A DNA stretch of 64,000 nt from Anaerolineaceae bacterium UBA5404 (GCA_002409625.1 DHNY01000002.1:1-64000); one strand, 5' to 3'. Shown: positions 18,002 to 27,425, counted from the first letter of the stretch. Notes: generated by a model not told the origin, from the sequence alone. Numbers and translations are program-made.

Positions 18002-18972
18002 GCCTGCCTCCTTTCCTGACCTTGACCACTCTCTTCGCTACGAATCATCTCAAGATAAACACGCTCTAAGGACTGCTTGATCTCACCAATAAACTGAATG
18101 TCTGCCTGGGCGTCGATCAAAGCGCGGGTAATAACCGGGTTGAGCTTCTCAGGCTCATCCAAACTGACCACGAGCTTGTTTTCAACCACTTCTACCGCGC
18201 GCACACCCGGCACATCTTCAACCGCCTGGCGCATTTCAGAGCTAAGCCTGGCAAGATGAAACACCACCTTGCGACCAAAGAGTTTTTCTCGCAAGGCACT
18301 GGGTTTATCCACCGCCAAGAGTTTTTGGTTGAAGATAGCCACGCGGTCACAATGCCGCTCGGCTTCATCCAGGTTGTGGGTGCACATGAAAATGGTGCGA
18401 CCCTGGCTTTTAAGCTCCTCGATGAAGTCACGTACTGTTTTAGCCGCTTCAGGGTCAAGTCCAGTTGTAGGCTCATCCAGAAAAAGCACTTTTGGTTCAT
18501 GCAAGAGGGCACGTGCCACAGCCAGCTTTTGGCGCATGCCTTTGGAATAGCTGCCTACGGCGTCCATGCGGCGCTCCCAAAGGTTCATCATGCTCAGATA
18601 TTTTTTAATCGCTTTATCTGGGTCATCCAGGTCATAAAGCTCGGCATAAATGCGCAGGTTCTGTTCAGCAGTCAGGCGCTCATAAAGCCCTGGCGATTCG
18701 GTGAGGATGCCAACAGTTCGACGTATTTCAGTGTCCTGAACGCCAATTCTGAAACCATTCACCAAAACCTCGCCAGAACTTGGTTTGATTAAGCTCGTCA
18801 ACATGCGCACGGTGGTTGTTTTTCCAGCGCCGTTGGGTCCTAAAAAGCCAAAAACCTCGCCCTCAGCCACGTCCAGGTCGAGTTGGTCCACCGCAATGAG
18901 CTCTGTTTTTTGTTTTTTGCCAATTTTGAATATTTTGCTAAGCTTCTGCGTTTTTATCATGTTTTCTCTCAT
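17998..18972 (-). CDS. ABC-2 type transporter ATP-binding protein
   Basis: A 324-residue ATPase. Walker A is GPNGAGKTTT, the signature is YSKGMRQKLAVARAL and Walker B is VLFLDEPTTGLDPEA. A C-terminal domain of about 90 residues with a ferredoxin-like pattern follows, as is common in CcmA/NatA-type exporters. Two in-frame ATGs lie 4 codons apart at the N-terminus and either could start translation. It pairs with the permease that it overlaps. A drug or sodium exporter is possible, but the sequence does not tell. Confidence 0.9.
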   Translation of the reverse strand: MRENMIKTQKLSKIFKIGKKQKTELIAVDQLDLDVAEGEVFGFLGPNGAGKTTTVRMLTSLIKPSSGEVLVNGFRIGVQDTEIRRTVGILTESPGLYERLTAEQNLRIYAELYDLDDPDKAIKKYLSMMNLWERRMDAVGSYSKGMRQKLAVARALLHEPKVLFLDEPTTGLDPEAAKTVRDFIEELKSQGRTIFMCTHNLDEAERHCDRVAIFNQKLLAVDKPSALREKLFGRKVVFHLARLSSEMRQAVEDVPGVRAVEVVENKLVVSLDEPEKLNPVITRALIDAQADIQFIGEIKQSLERVYLEMIRSEESGQGQERRQA

Positions 18973-18993
18973 GCCTATTTTACATGATAAGAA

Positions 18994-19028
18994 AGAGGCT
19001 GACCTTACATTTTCTAAGGTCAGCCTCT
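18994..19028 (-). terminator. Intrinsic terminator after the secreted nuclease gene
   Basis: A perfect 14-bp stem (AGAGGCTGACCTTA / TAAGGTCAGCCTCT) with a 7-nt loop, between the nuclease stop and the ABC ATPase start. Confidence 0.82.
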
Positions 19029-19069
19029 AAATCTAAAGCTTAATTATTCTTGAAAAAGACTTAGTAGCC

Positions 19070-22000
19070 TTAGTTCAAGATAATGGGGAAGAACATACCC
19101 CAAACAGGTGGCGCCATAACAGTAATCGTAACCGTAACCTCTTCACTGTAAAGCTCACCATCAAAAGCTTTGTAGGTAAAGCTATCTACACCAGCATAAC
19201 CTTCGTTAGGTACGTAGATAAAGCTACCATTCGGGTTGAGGATGAGCGTACCAAATTGGGTTGTGGTTACCAGTTCTGCAGTCAATTCTGCGTCCTCAGG
19301 ATCGCTGTCATTTTCGAGCACACCGGGTGCAGCAACACTTAGCACACCATCTTGTGCAACTTCGTAGGCATCTTCCACTGCAATCGGCGCTTGGTTGAGA
19401 GGAAGCACCGTAACCTTGAAGGTTTGGCAATCCTCTAGTTCGCCATCGCTGACACAGAGCTCAATTTCATGCTCGCCAACCTGCTCTACAGTGGGCGTCC
19501 AGGTGAATTCGCCCGTTTCGTGGTCAATCGTGGCACCTTCAGGAGCGTCAACAAGGCTAAAGGTCAACTCGGTATCATCAACGTCGCTGGCAGTAGCAAT
19601 AAAGCTAAGCTCTTCTAAGGTGAAGATGGTGAAATCAGGGATTTCATCCAAAACTGGTGCATCGTTAACTGGTGTAACCGTGATGGTCACCGTTGCCCAG
19701 TCAGTCCAACCCTTGTCCTGAGTATTGGGATGGCTAAGAAGGGTGTAAGTGAAGCTATCCGTACCAAAGAAGTCCGCCTCAGGCGTGTAGGTGAACGAAC
19801 CGTCAGAAAGCAGCACGAGCACACCATGGCTTACGTTGGTGCGCAAAGTAGCAGCAAGCGCATCGCCATCAACGTCATAGTCGTTGGCAAGCACACCTTC
19901 GGCAGCAGCCACTGTCAAAACTGCGTCTTCCGCAACGGTGTATGCGTCATCTACCGCAACCGGCGCGTCATTCACAGAATTAATTGTAATGGTGACGGTT
20001 GCAACATTGCTTTCATTTGTGCCGTCACTGGCTTTGTAAGTGAAGCTATCGGTACCATGGTAATTCAGTTCAGGCGTATAGGTAAAGCTTCCATTCGCGT
20101 TGAGCTCCAAGGTGCCGTGGGTCGGACCCTCTTCCAAAACCGCAGTAAGAACTGGGCTGTCCGGATCGGTGTCGTTGGCAAGCACGCCAGGGGCTTCAAC
20201 GGTGAGGGCAACATCTTCGTCAGTCGTATAAGCGTCATCCACAGCCACAGGAGCATGATACACATTCATCACACCCGTCAAACTTGCTAAGGCAAAGTCA
20301 GGTTCCCACGCACTGTCATACAGTGTGCCGGTCACGTTATATACGCCAGCTTTTGCAAAGTTGATGCGGTATCTCAAACTCATTTCCTGTGGTACCGTAA
20401 TCTCAAGCCCAGTTAATGGACCAACATCCATGACCGCTTTTCCGTCCACGATGGTCGTGTTATCTTTCAGATCCAACCAGTTGTCACTGTCATAGGGGAA
20501 TTCAACCTCAACACTAGTCACATCGGTCTCAACAATATCTTCGCCATCAGCACGGCTCAATTCCACAACACCCTTGGGGCTCGTGAATGCCATACCGTTG
20601 AGCGGATTGTTCATCGTAATGACAAAGGTCTTTGCCTCTCCCACTTTGTATGGTCCAGCTAAACCTGTCTCACTCAAAGTCGGCTTGGCTTTTACCACCA
20701 TCGTATCTGTATAACTGACCAACAAAACAGGATCGCCCGTTCCACTCGCATCATACAAACTACCTGTGGTTTCAAACTCTCCCACCTCCGCAAATGTTAT
20801 GCGGAATTTCAAAACTGGGGCTTCTCCAGGTGCAAAGTACACATCAGCAGGATAGGGTCCTACAGCTGCTTTGATGCCATCGCTGCCATCCAACTCAGGT
20901 GTAATTTCAATCCAGGTTCCTGCTTGAAGCGGATGTTCAAATTCGATCTTTTCATTCGTGTCCAGTGTCGCACCAGCCATTTTTACATCGGCTGAGATCT
21001 GTTGGTATGTTGCTCCACTTGTTGGGTTTTCAAGCTTCACATTAAAGATCTGCTCTCGAGTCACCAGGTATGGTCCTGCCATATCAGCTGAGCTAATCAC
21101 GGGCTTGTCATACAACACATTCATCACACCCGTCAAACTTGCCAAGGCAAAGTCAGGTTCCCACGCACTGTCATACAGTGTGCCGGTCACGTTATATACG
21201 CCACCCTTGGCAAAGTTGATGCGGTATCTCAAACTCATTTCCTGTGGTACGGTGATCTCAAGTCCAGTTAATGGACCAACATCCATGACCGCTTTTCCGT
21301 CCACGATGGTCGTGTTATCTTTCAAATCCAACCAGTTGTCACTGTCATAGGGGAATTCCACTTCAACACTATTGACATCGGTCTCAACAATAACTTCGCC
21401 ATCAGCTCGGCTCAGTTCCACGATCCCCTTGGGGCTCGTGAATGCCATACCGTTGTCTGGATTGTTCATCGTAATGACAAAGGTCTTTGCCTCTCCCACT
21501 TTGTATGGTCCAGCCAGGCCTTCCTCACTCAAAGTTGGTTTGGCTTTCACCACCATCGTATCTGTATAACTGGCCAACAAAACAGGTTCGCCTGTTCCAC
21601 TCGCGTCATACAAACTACCGGTGGTTTCAAACTCTCCCACCTCCGCGAATGTAATGCGGAATTTCAAAACTGGGGCTGCTCCAGGTGCAAAGTACACATC
21701 AGCAGGATAGGGTCCTACAGCTGCTTTGATGCCATCGCTGCCATCCGACTCAGGTGTAATTTCAATCCAGGTTCCTGCTTGAAGCGGATGTTCAAATTCG
21801 GTCTTTTCAATCGTGTCCAAAGTCGCACCAGCCATTTTTACATCGGCTGAGATCAGTTGGTATGTCGCTCCACTCATTGGGTTCTCAAGCTTCACATTGA
21901 AGATCTGCTCACGCGTCACCAGGTATGGACCAGCCATATCCTCAGAGCTGATTGTTGGCGGTTTGATAAGAGTAAGGCTAATCAAAACTGGGTCATGATC

Positions 22001-25000
22001 AGAAGAGCGGTAAGCATCGGGGTTATAAAGCGCGGCTTGTTCCGCAGGCTTGAAGCTGGTGTCATAGTCAAAGACATCGGCTTCATCGGCGTTGATGTGC
22101 CAGAATTTGGCATCTAAAACATAATACGCAAATTTCTTATTGGCTAAGGCATGGTCAAGATAACCCGCTTTTCCATCAAATACGTAGCCGTAAGCATCAG
22201 GCTCGTTGAATTCTTCAACCAGGTTGGTAACATCATCCGCGGTGCCTGCTGTCTTGTCTGCACCGAGTTTGATGGCGTCGATGGGGTCTTCCTTAGCGTA
22301 GGAGTTCAAGTCACCGATGATGACGTACATGTCAGAATTAGCTTCGGTGGGATCGTCCTCAAGCCAGCGAACCAAAACTTCAGCGGCGCGCTTGCGGGTG
22401 AGGTTACAGTTGCCTTGACCATCACCGAGATCCGGGTCGCCGTCACAGGCTGAACCCTTGGATTTAAGGTGGTTCACAGAAACGGTAAAGATTTCGTCGG
22501 TAATCTTATCCTTGAAGCTTACTGCCAAAGAAGGCCGGTTTTTGGTGGTGTCATAGGCGGCATCAAAAGTTTCATCAAGGATAGCAACGTTACCTACTTG
22601 TTCAACCTTGGCGGGTTTATAGATGAAGGCTTGTTTGATGGCGTCTGTACCAATATTGCCAGTAGCAACATAGGCGTAGGTGCCATCAGCCGTCGCAGTA
22701 TTGAGTGCAGCCACGAGATGTTTCACCGCGCCATCGGCATCCATGTTGGGATGTTCGTTTTCAATTTCAATCAAACCAACAACGTCAGCGTCCATACCCT
22801 TGATAGCTTCCACGATTTTGGCGTGTTGACGGTCAAATTCATCCTGGTTGTCCGCGCCACGGCAATTCATATTGCCACCAGGACCACAATTATTACTCCC
22901 GTCATCGAGGGTCACAAAGTAGTTAAGCACGTTTAAGCTGGCAATGCGGATTTCACCGGGAACCATTACTGGTGCATCAGGTCGTGGGTTGAGCTGGGTG
23001 TAAGTGGCTGTGCCAACCGGCTGGATCTTCCACTCGTTAAAGTTGTAATCCATGATGCCGGTCAAGCCAGTGATGGTGTCGCCACCGCGGAAGTAGTGTT
23101 CCTTGGTGAACTGGCTACCATTAGGATGGCGCAAATAAGGGGGATTTTGGGAAGTCAGGGTGTCATCCACTTTGATGCTGTCTAATATGTAGGCTTGTTC
23201 AGCCGCGACAGCCTCATCGCCGGGTTCAACAACAGATGTGGGCGTATTGTGTCGGGTGCCACTGAGCACGATTTCACCATAGCGGTCGAAGTTGAAGTAT
23301 TCCGCAAGGTACAAAGCCTGCGGGAAAGTGACCAACATACCCTCATACTGTTCAAAATCACGTGGTGCGTTTACTGGCAAAGTGATTTCTGTTGGCGTAA
23401 TTTCTTGTCCGGTCGAGCAGGTGAGGACAGTTGCCGCACTGGTTGGGGTGATTTGAGTCATGTTGTAATATTCAGTGACTTTACCCGTAATGCGCAGTCG
23501 GTCGCCAACGTTGACTGTTGGGTTGGTGCTGTAAACAAAGATGCCGTCAGAAGTTGCGGGGTTGTTATCGCCCTCTGAATCCTGAATGGCATAGCCACTT
23601 TTACCACCCACCTGGAAGTTGGCAGTCACCACACCTTCGGTGGTAACGATTTCATCTACCAGTAAGCTGGCAGGGCCATTACCCTGGATTTCATAAATGG
23701 GGGTAAAGGTATCGCCACAGCCTTCAACAATCGTAAAGCTGGAGACAAAGTTTTCAGCCATGGTTTCGTCAGCAGCGTTAGTGACCTTGTCTTTGTCAAT
23801 GGTTACCGTACACGTTTCACCGGGCATAAAGTCTTCATCTGGATTGAGGGTAAAAACAGGATTGTCATCGGTGACAACAGCCGTGTGCGCACCGGATTGG
23901 GTACAAGTGATGTCATACCAACCATCTGCAACAGTAACCGTTTCACTGAAGGTAATCACGATGTCAGTCGCCGCAGGTACAACTGCGTTTGAGGCAGGCA
24001 CGATGCTTTCGACCTTGGGACCGGTCGGCGGCGTGAAAGAGCAATCCATGGTGTGAGAACCGAGATTCGTAAAGGTGTCAATCGGGTGAGGATCATACTC
24101 TAAAGCAGGCACAAAATCGTCATCCGGAATAGTATCGCCCTGACACACGCTCGCTTTTCTAACCAATGTTTGGTCCTGTGTTTTTACAGTGGCATCACCC
24201 CAGTAAGAACCAGGATCATTATCAATATCACCAAAGGAGTCTTGCACTGCGCCATCCGCAACACGCACGAGGACCAGGGCATCATTTCCGTTGAAGTGAA
24301 CAACAGAAGGGTAAGATAAAATTAAATCAGCGACATCCTTCATGGCTTGGGCTGATTGATCGGTGACGATGACATAGACGTCTTCGTTGTCCAAGGTACC
24401 TGTCAATGCCAGCGTTTGGGTAACATTGCCGCCAGCATTGTTGTAGTAATCAATGCGGTACTCAGAGAGGTCAATCGCTGCACCGGTACCGTTATAAAGT
24501 TCAATGCCTTTGTTTTGACCGCTGCCTTCAATGTACTCCGAAATGATAAAGCGTTCTGGATAAACGACAGGTCCACAGCTATGGGTCGGAGATGCTGTGT
24601 TGCGGGGCGTAGGCGCTTTGGATGTAAAGTCAGCGTTGTTGTCATCCGTATCCTGACAACCGCCTTCTTTGCGTAACGCAGCTGTTGTATTGGAAGCAAC
24701 CGGCGCTGCCGCTGAACCTTCATAACAATTTGCATTGTCATTTCCTAAAAAGTCCACAATGGACTCTCCCGTTGGACAAGTGCCTGATAACATATCGGTA
24801 CTGTTAACCAATGCTACCTTAAAGCGCGCCCCTCCCATCGGTATGGTTCCAATAACATCTGGTGTGGGCAATGGTTCAGTTCCACCATTACCTTTTGCTT
24901 CTTGAATCAGGAAATAGCTATGAGCAGGAATAGTTCCAGTCAGGTTAGTGACTTGCCAGCTACCGCCTGTAGATGAAGCATATTGCACACTCATGCCAGT

Positions 25001-25198
25001 TAGATTTATAGGGGCATCACTCGCATTAAACAACTCGATAAAATCATGGGTGTAAGTTGCGCCAGAGTTGCCTCCACCGCCGTATACTTGGCTGATACGT
25101 AAGGGGTTTGCTGCTTGAACTGGTTTAACTGGCTGAAAGCCAACCATGCCAAACAGCAGTGCCAAGATGGTTAAAACATAGATTAATCTTCGTGACAT
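19070..25198 (-). CDS. Giant secreted multidomain nuclease (ExeM/NucH-like) with lamin-tail and Ig-like domains
   Basis: A 2042-residue extracellular protein, probably degrading environmental DNA for nutrient use. Domains in order: signal peptide (1-29, ending VQA); two lamin-tail domains (about 30-130 and 215-320); a Big_5 Ig-like domain (about 395-490); an OB-fold domain as in YhcR/ExeM (about 500-620); and an endonuclease/exonuclease/phosphatase domain (about 745-1080) with ASLNVLN, IEIENE, GDLNSY and the final SSDHDPV. Next come four beta-rich domains arranged A-B-A-B, then cadherin-like repeats with VLANDTDPD and FTYTP motifs (about 1640-2030). The tail is VWGMFFPIILN. AAGGAGG precedes the ATG. 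It is monocistronic. Confidence 0.88.
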   Translation of the reverse strand: MSRRLIYVLTILALLFGMVGFQPVKPVQAANPLRISQVYGGGGNSGATYTHDFIELFNASDAPINLTGMSVQYASSTGGSWQVTNLTGTIPAHSYFLIQEAKGNGGTEPLPTPDVIGTIPMGGARFKVALVNSTDMLSGTCPTGESIVDFLGNDNANCYEGSAAAPVASNTTAALRKEGGCQDTDDNNADFTSKAPTPRNTASPTHSCGPVVYPERFIISEYIEGSGQNKGIELYNGTGAAIDLSEYRIDYYNNAGGNVTQTLALTGTLDNEDVYVIVTDQSAQAMKDVADLILSYPSVVHFNGNDALVLVRVADGAVQDSFGDIDNDPGSYWGDATVKTQDQTLVRKASVCQGDTIPDDDFVPALEYDPHPIDTFTNLGSHTMDCSFTPPTGPKVESIVPASNAVVPAATDIVITFSETVTVADGWYDITCTQSGAHTAVVTDDNPVFTLNPDEDFMPGETCTVTIDKDKVTNAADETMAENFVSSFTIVEGCGDTFTPIYEIQGNGPASLLVDEIVTTEGVVTANFQVGGKSGYAIQDSEGDNNPATSDGIFVYSTNPTVNVGDRLRITGKVTEYYNMTQITPTSAATVLTCSTGQEITPTEITLPVNAPRDFEQYEGMLVTFPQALYLAEYFNFDRYGEIVLSGTRHNTPTSVVEPGDEAVAAEQAYILDSIKVDDTLTSQNPPYLRHPNGSQFTKEHYFRGGDTITGLTGIMDYNFNEWKIQPVGTATYTQLNPRPDAPVMVPGEIRIASLNVLNYFVTLDDGSNNCGPGGNMNCRGADNQDEFDRQHAKIVEAIKGMDADVVGLIEIENEHPNMDADGAVKHLVAALNTATADGTYAYVATGNIGTDAIKQAFIYKPAKVEQVGNVAILDETFDAAYDTTKNRPSLAVSFKDKITDEIFTVSVNHLKSKGSACDGDPDLGDGQGNCNLTRKRAAEVLVRWLEDDPTEANSDMYVIIGDLNSYAKEDPIDAIKLGADKTAGTADDVTNLVEEFNEPDAYGYVFDGKAGYLDHALANKKFAYYVLDAKFWHINADEADVFDYDTSFKPAEQAALYNPDAYRSSDHDPVLISLTLIKPPTISSEDMAGPYLVTREQIFNVKLENPMSGATYQLISADVKMAGATLDTIEKTEFEHPLQAGTWIEITPESDGSDGIKAAVGPYPADVYFAPGAAPVLKFRITFAEVGEFETTGSLYDASGTGEPVLLASYTDTMVVKAKPTLSEEGLAGPYKVGEAKTFVITMNNPDNGMAFTSPKGIVELSRADGEVIVETDVNSVEVEFPYDSDNWLDLKDNTTIVDGKAVMDVGPLTGLEITVPQEMSLRYRINFAKGGVYNVTGTLYDSAWEPDFALASLTGVMNVLYDKPVISSADMAGPYLVTREQIFNVKLENPTSGATYQQISADVKMAGATLDTNEKIEFEHPLQAGTWIEITPELDGSDGIKAAVGPYPADVYFAPGEAPVLKFRITFAEVGEFETTGSLYDASGTGDPVLLVSYTDTMVVKAKPTLSETGLAGPYKVGEAKTFVITMNNPLNGMAFTSPKGVVELSRADGEDIVETDVTSVEVEFPYDSDNWLDLKDNTTIVDGKAVMDVGPLTGLEITVPQEMSLRYRINFAKAGVYNVTGTLYDSAWEPDFALASLTGVMNVYHAPVAVDDAYTTDEDVALTVEAPGVLANDTDPDSPVLTAVLEEGPTHGTLELNANGSFTYTPELNYHGTDSFTYKASDGTNESNVATVTITINSVNDAPVAVDDAYTVAEDAVLTVAAAEGVLANDYDVDGDALAATLRTNVSHGVLVLLSDGSFTYTPEADFFGTDSFTYTLLSHPNTQDKGWTDWATVTITVTPVNDAPVLDEIPDFTIFTLEELSFIATASDVDDTELTFSLVDAPEGATIDHETGEFTWTPTVEQVGEHEIELCVSDGELEDCQTFKVTVLPLNQAPIAVEDAYEVAQDGVLSVAAPGVLENDSDPEDAELTAELVTTTQFGTLILNPNGSFIYVPNEGYAGVDSFTYKAFDGELYSEEVTVTITVMAPPVWGMFFPIILN
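20261..21970 (-). repeat. Two near-identical 855-bp tandem repeats inside the nuclease gene
   Basis: Bases 20261-21115 and 21116-21970 are close copies in direct tandem, 285 codons each, keeping the frame. Each unit codes for two related beta domains, one starting near MAGPYLVTREQIFNV and one near GLAGPYKVGEAKTFVI. The copies differ by scattered single-base changes only, which implies a recent duplication or ongoing gene conversion. Confidence 0.9.
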
Positions 25199-25801
25199 TT
25201 TTCCTCCTTGGAGATATAGGGTTGATAAAGAGATTGTCCTGTTATTCTATCATGCTTAATAGGGCTAAGAGCCGTTTTAGAGAAGTAAAGTTGGACATTT
25301 TTGAGTAAAGTTTATGGTTAACGCTGTATTTTGAAAATTGACGCTGGATATAGACAGGATTTATCTGCCAGCGATTAAGCTATGCGCATTAATTAGGTGA
25401 AGCTATCTGAGACCACGCATTACGACTCCGGGCAATAAGCCTAAGCCGCCCTTATAATTAATCTATGCGCATTAATAGCGTTGTGATGATTTTTGGTTTA
25501 TAAGCTTTCATTTTCTTGGAACCAATTCCAAATCATAATAAACACAATTCGTTTAAAGTCGTCTTATTCAACTTGGCGTCACAACGGGAACATCAAACAA
25601 AACGGATAGCAAAAACTTTTACATCACCAGCGAGGATCAAGGTGTTTGGACCTTTCAAGCAACTCACCCATTTGTGTATTCATCATAGACATGACGTCCT
25701 TAAGGGCATGATGAGGTTTTGATCAATATCACACACATTCAGGCACCTAATATAGTTTTTCGTGTACCCAGCGCGCCTTTTTACATGGATTAATCACAAA
25801 T

Positions 25802-25817
25802 TGTTTCACGTGAAACG
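25802..25817. promoter_or_regulatory. parS-like centromere site 1
   Basis: TGTTTCACGTGAAACG matches the bacterial parS consensus TGTTTCACGTGAAACA at 15 of 16 positions. Its 14-bp core is a perfect palindrome. It would bind ParB for chromosome segregation. Confidence 0.75.
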
Positions 25818-26117
25818 AAATTATTGCTCATTATTGAAATTTAACACAGTTTGAGCTTACAGATGCTCTAAACCTGATCGTTTTTTAGGAAATAAGCAAA
25901 ACATGTAAGATAACACCGAACCTGCATGTTTATAGATAACATATTATCACTTGGGACCTAAAAAAAACCTTTTGTTTTCTCTGCCAATAATACTTTCGCA
26001 TCATTCAGCACATAAGCATTGTTGTATTATCAAGGACATGCACTGCAGTACAACCAACTTGTTCCAAGCGGTCCACCAGGCGGATAAGCGTGCTGTTATA
26101 GGGATTGAAAATTGGGC

Positions 26118-26146
26118 TTGACCCAAACCCTAATTGGGTGTAGAAT
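26118..26146 (+). promoter_or_regulatory. Promoter of the tRNA-Arg gene
   Basis: TTGACC and TAGAAT are separated by exactly 17 bp. Transcription would begin about 10 nt before the mature tRNA. Confidence 0.75.
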
Positions 26147-26164
26147 ACCTGTCCATTAACAAAT

Positions 26165-26237
26165 GCTCTCGTAGCTTAATGGATAGAGCACCTGCTTGCG
26201 GAGCAGACGGTTGCGTGTTCGAATCACGCCGAGAGCA
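26165..26237 (+). tRNA. tRNA-Arg, anticodon GCG
   Basis: A 73-nt cloverleaf. The acceptor stem is GCTCTCG / CGAGAGC, the D arm is GCTTAATGGATAGAGC, and the anticodon loop is TTGCGGA (anticodon GCG at 26198-26200, reading CGC). The T arm is GCGTG-TTCGAAT-CACGC and the discriminator is A. CCA is not encoded, and a T run follows directly as terminator. The top pair of the anticodon stem is a C-A mismatch. GCG is unusual because bacteria normally read CGN arginine codons with an A34-derived inosine (ACG). Confidence 0.85.
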
Positions 26238-26692
26238 TTTTTTCTTTTAAGACCTTCCCATCCTTGCTACAATAACTCAACGCATCCACCAAGCTTTTTT
26301 TGGCAATCTCGAACTTTGGTCAACCTGCGCACCTTTTTTATCCGATTTAACACTTATTAAATTGTTTCACATGAAACATTTGTAATTTTCGAATTCTTTA
26401 ATACAGAAAGGTTTTTCGTTTATAGGACTAACAGCGTCTAAAACAGACTGATTTTAGTCCTTTTCTATCTTATCAGGCATTATTATTGTTTACTTTTAAC
26501 TTCTCGCCTTATTTTTCTCTTCATTTCTTAATTCTAACATCTTATTTAGGCTTAGTTATAACTATCATGGCGGTTTATCTATCTATGACCTATCCATTTC
26601 CGCCCAGCTAGATGTCAATGAACCATTTTTAAGTTAAAATAAAGCGACATAGCCATTCTGTTGAATAAAGCTAAAGGTAGATAAAAGAATTT
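26238..26692. other. AT-rich intergenic region between tRNA-Arg and nagB
   Basis: Apart from the second parS-like site at 26363 and the T run behind the tRNA, I see no open reading frame or structured RNA that I can support. Confidence 0.5.
26363..26378. promoter_or_regulatory. parS-like centromere site 2
   Basis: TGTTTCACATGAAACA matches the parS consensus at 15 of 16 positions, the difference being A for G in the centre. It lies 561 bp from site 1 in the same non-coding region. Confidence 0.7.
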
Positions 26693-27418
26693 ATGAAATT
26701 AGTCGAAGTTTTAGATTACGAAGCGCTGAGCCTGCACGCCGCAGCCATTATCGCCAATCAGGTGCGCAATAAACCTAACAGCGTCTTAGGCTTGGCAACC
26801 GGTTCCACGCCGTTGGGCTGTTACAAAGAGCTGGTTCGCCAACATCAGGAAGAAGGACTTGATTTTAGCCAAATTACCACCTTTAACCTGGATGAATACT
26901 ACGGTTTGGCGCCGAATCATCGAAATAGCTACCGCCATTATATGAACCACTACTTTTTCAATCATATCAACATTGATAAAAACCGTACACACATCCCTAG
27001 TGGCATTCCTCAGGATTTAATTGCCGAGTGCCGCGATTATGATCAGCGCGCCAGCGATATTGGAGGCATGGATTGCCAAATTCTGGGCTTAGGCTCCACT
27101 GGTCACATCGCTTTTAACGAGCCTAGCCCCTCTTTTGAGCCTTTTACACGCCTGGTGGACCTTGATGAGTTAACTATCCAAGCCAATGGGCACTACTTCA
27201 AGATCGAAAACACCATCCCAAGGCAAGCTATTACGGTGGGGATGCGCTTTATTCTCAATAGCCGTGCGATCCTCTTGCTGGTGAGTTCTGATAAAAAAGC
27301 GCAAGCGCTTGAAAGGACCTTAAATGGCACAGTAGACCCGATGGTGCCAGCATCGATTCTTCAACTTCATCCAAACGTGACCGTCATTGCAGATAAAGAG
27401 GCGCTTTCAATGCTATAA
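26693..27418 (+). CDS. nagB: Glucosamine-6-phosphate deaminase
   Basis: A 241-residue enzyme converting glucosamine 6-phosphate to fructose 6-phosphate and ammonia in amino-sugar use. GLATGSTPLG (phosphate loop), FNLDEYYG with D67, and GHIAFNEP with H138 and E143 are present. The residue two before this histidine, D141 in the Escherichia coli enzyme, is T136 here (GLGSTGHIAFNEP), which is unusual. Length matches the short NagB group that lacks the C-terminal allosteric extension. No good ribosome-binding site is visible (only AAAGGTAG, 14 nt upstream). It is a single gene ending in a bidirectional terminator. Confidence 0.9.
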   Translation: MKLVEVLDYEALSLHAAAIIANQVRNKPNSVLGLATGSTPLGCYKELVRQHQEEGLDFSQITTFNLDEYYGLAPNHRNSYRHYMNHYFFNHINIDKNRTHIPSGIPQDLIAECRDYDQRASDIGGMDCQILGLGSTGHIAFNEPSPSFEPFTRLVDLDELTIQANGHYFKIENTIPRQAITVGMRFILNSRAILLLVSSDKKAQALERTLNGTVDPMVPASILQLHPNVTVIADKEALSML

Positions 27419-27425
27419 ACAATTA

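Larger units (their letters stand above)
25199..26164. other. Gene-poor region between the nuclease gene and tRNA-Arg
   Basis: I find no convincing protein gene here. The stretch is AT-rich and holds a likely -10 box (TAGAAT, minus strand, 25244-25249) for the nuclease gene. It also has a 14-bp direct repeat, CTATGCGCATTAAT, at 25380 and 25463, a parS-like palindrome near 25.8 kb, and the tRNA promoter. An unannotated RNA gene is possible, but I recognise none. Confidence 0.5.

Noticed and set aside
25516..25722. A 68-codon open frame in the gene-poor region before the tRNA
   Set aside because: No ribosome-binding site, no recognisable protein pattern, and AT-rich composition unlike the neighbouring genes.
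26035..26110. A possible signal recognition particle or other small RNA before the tRNA promoter
   Set aside because: It lacks the conserved SRP loop sequence and any strong fold with a terminator.
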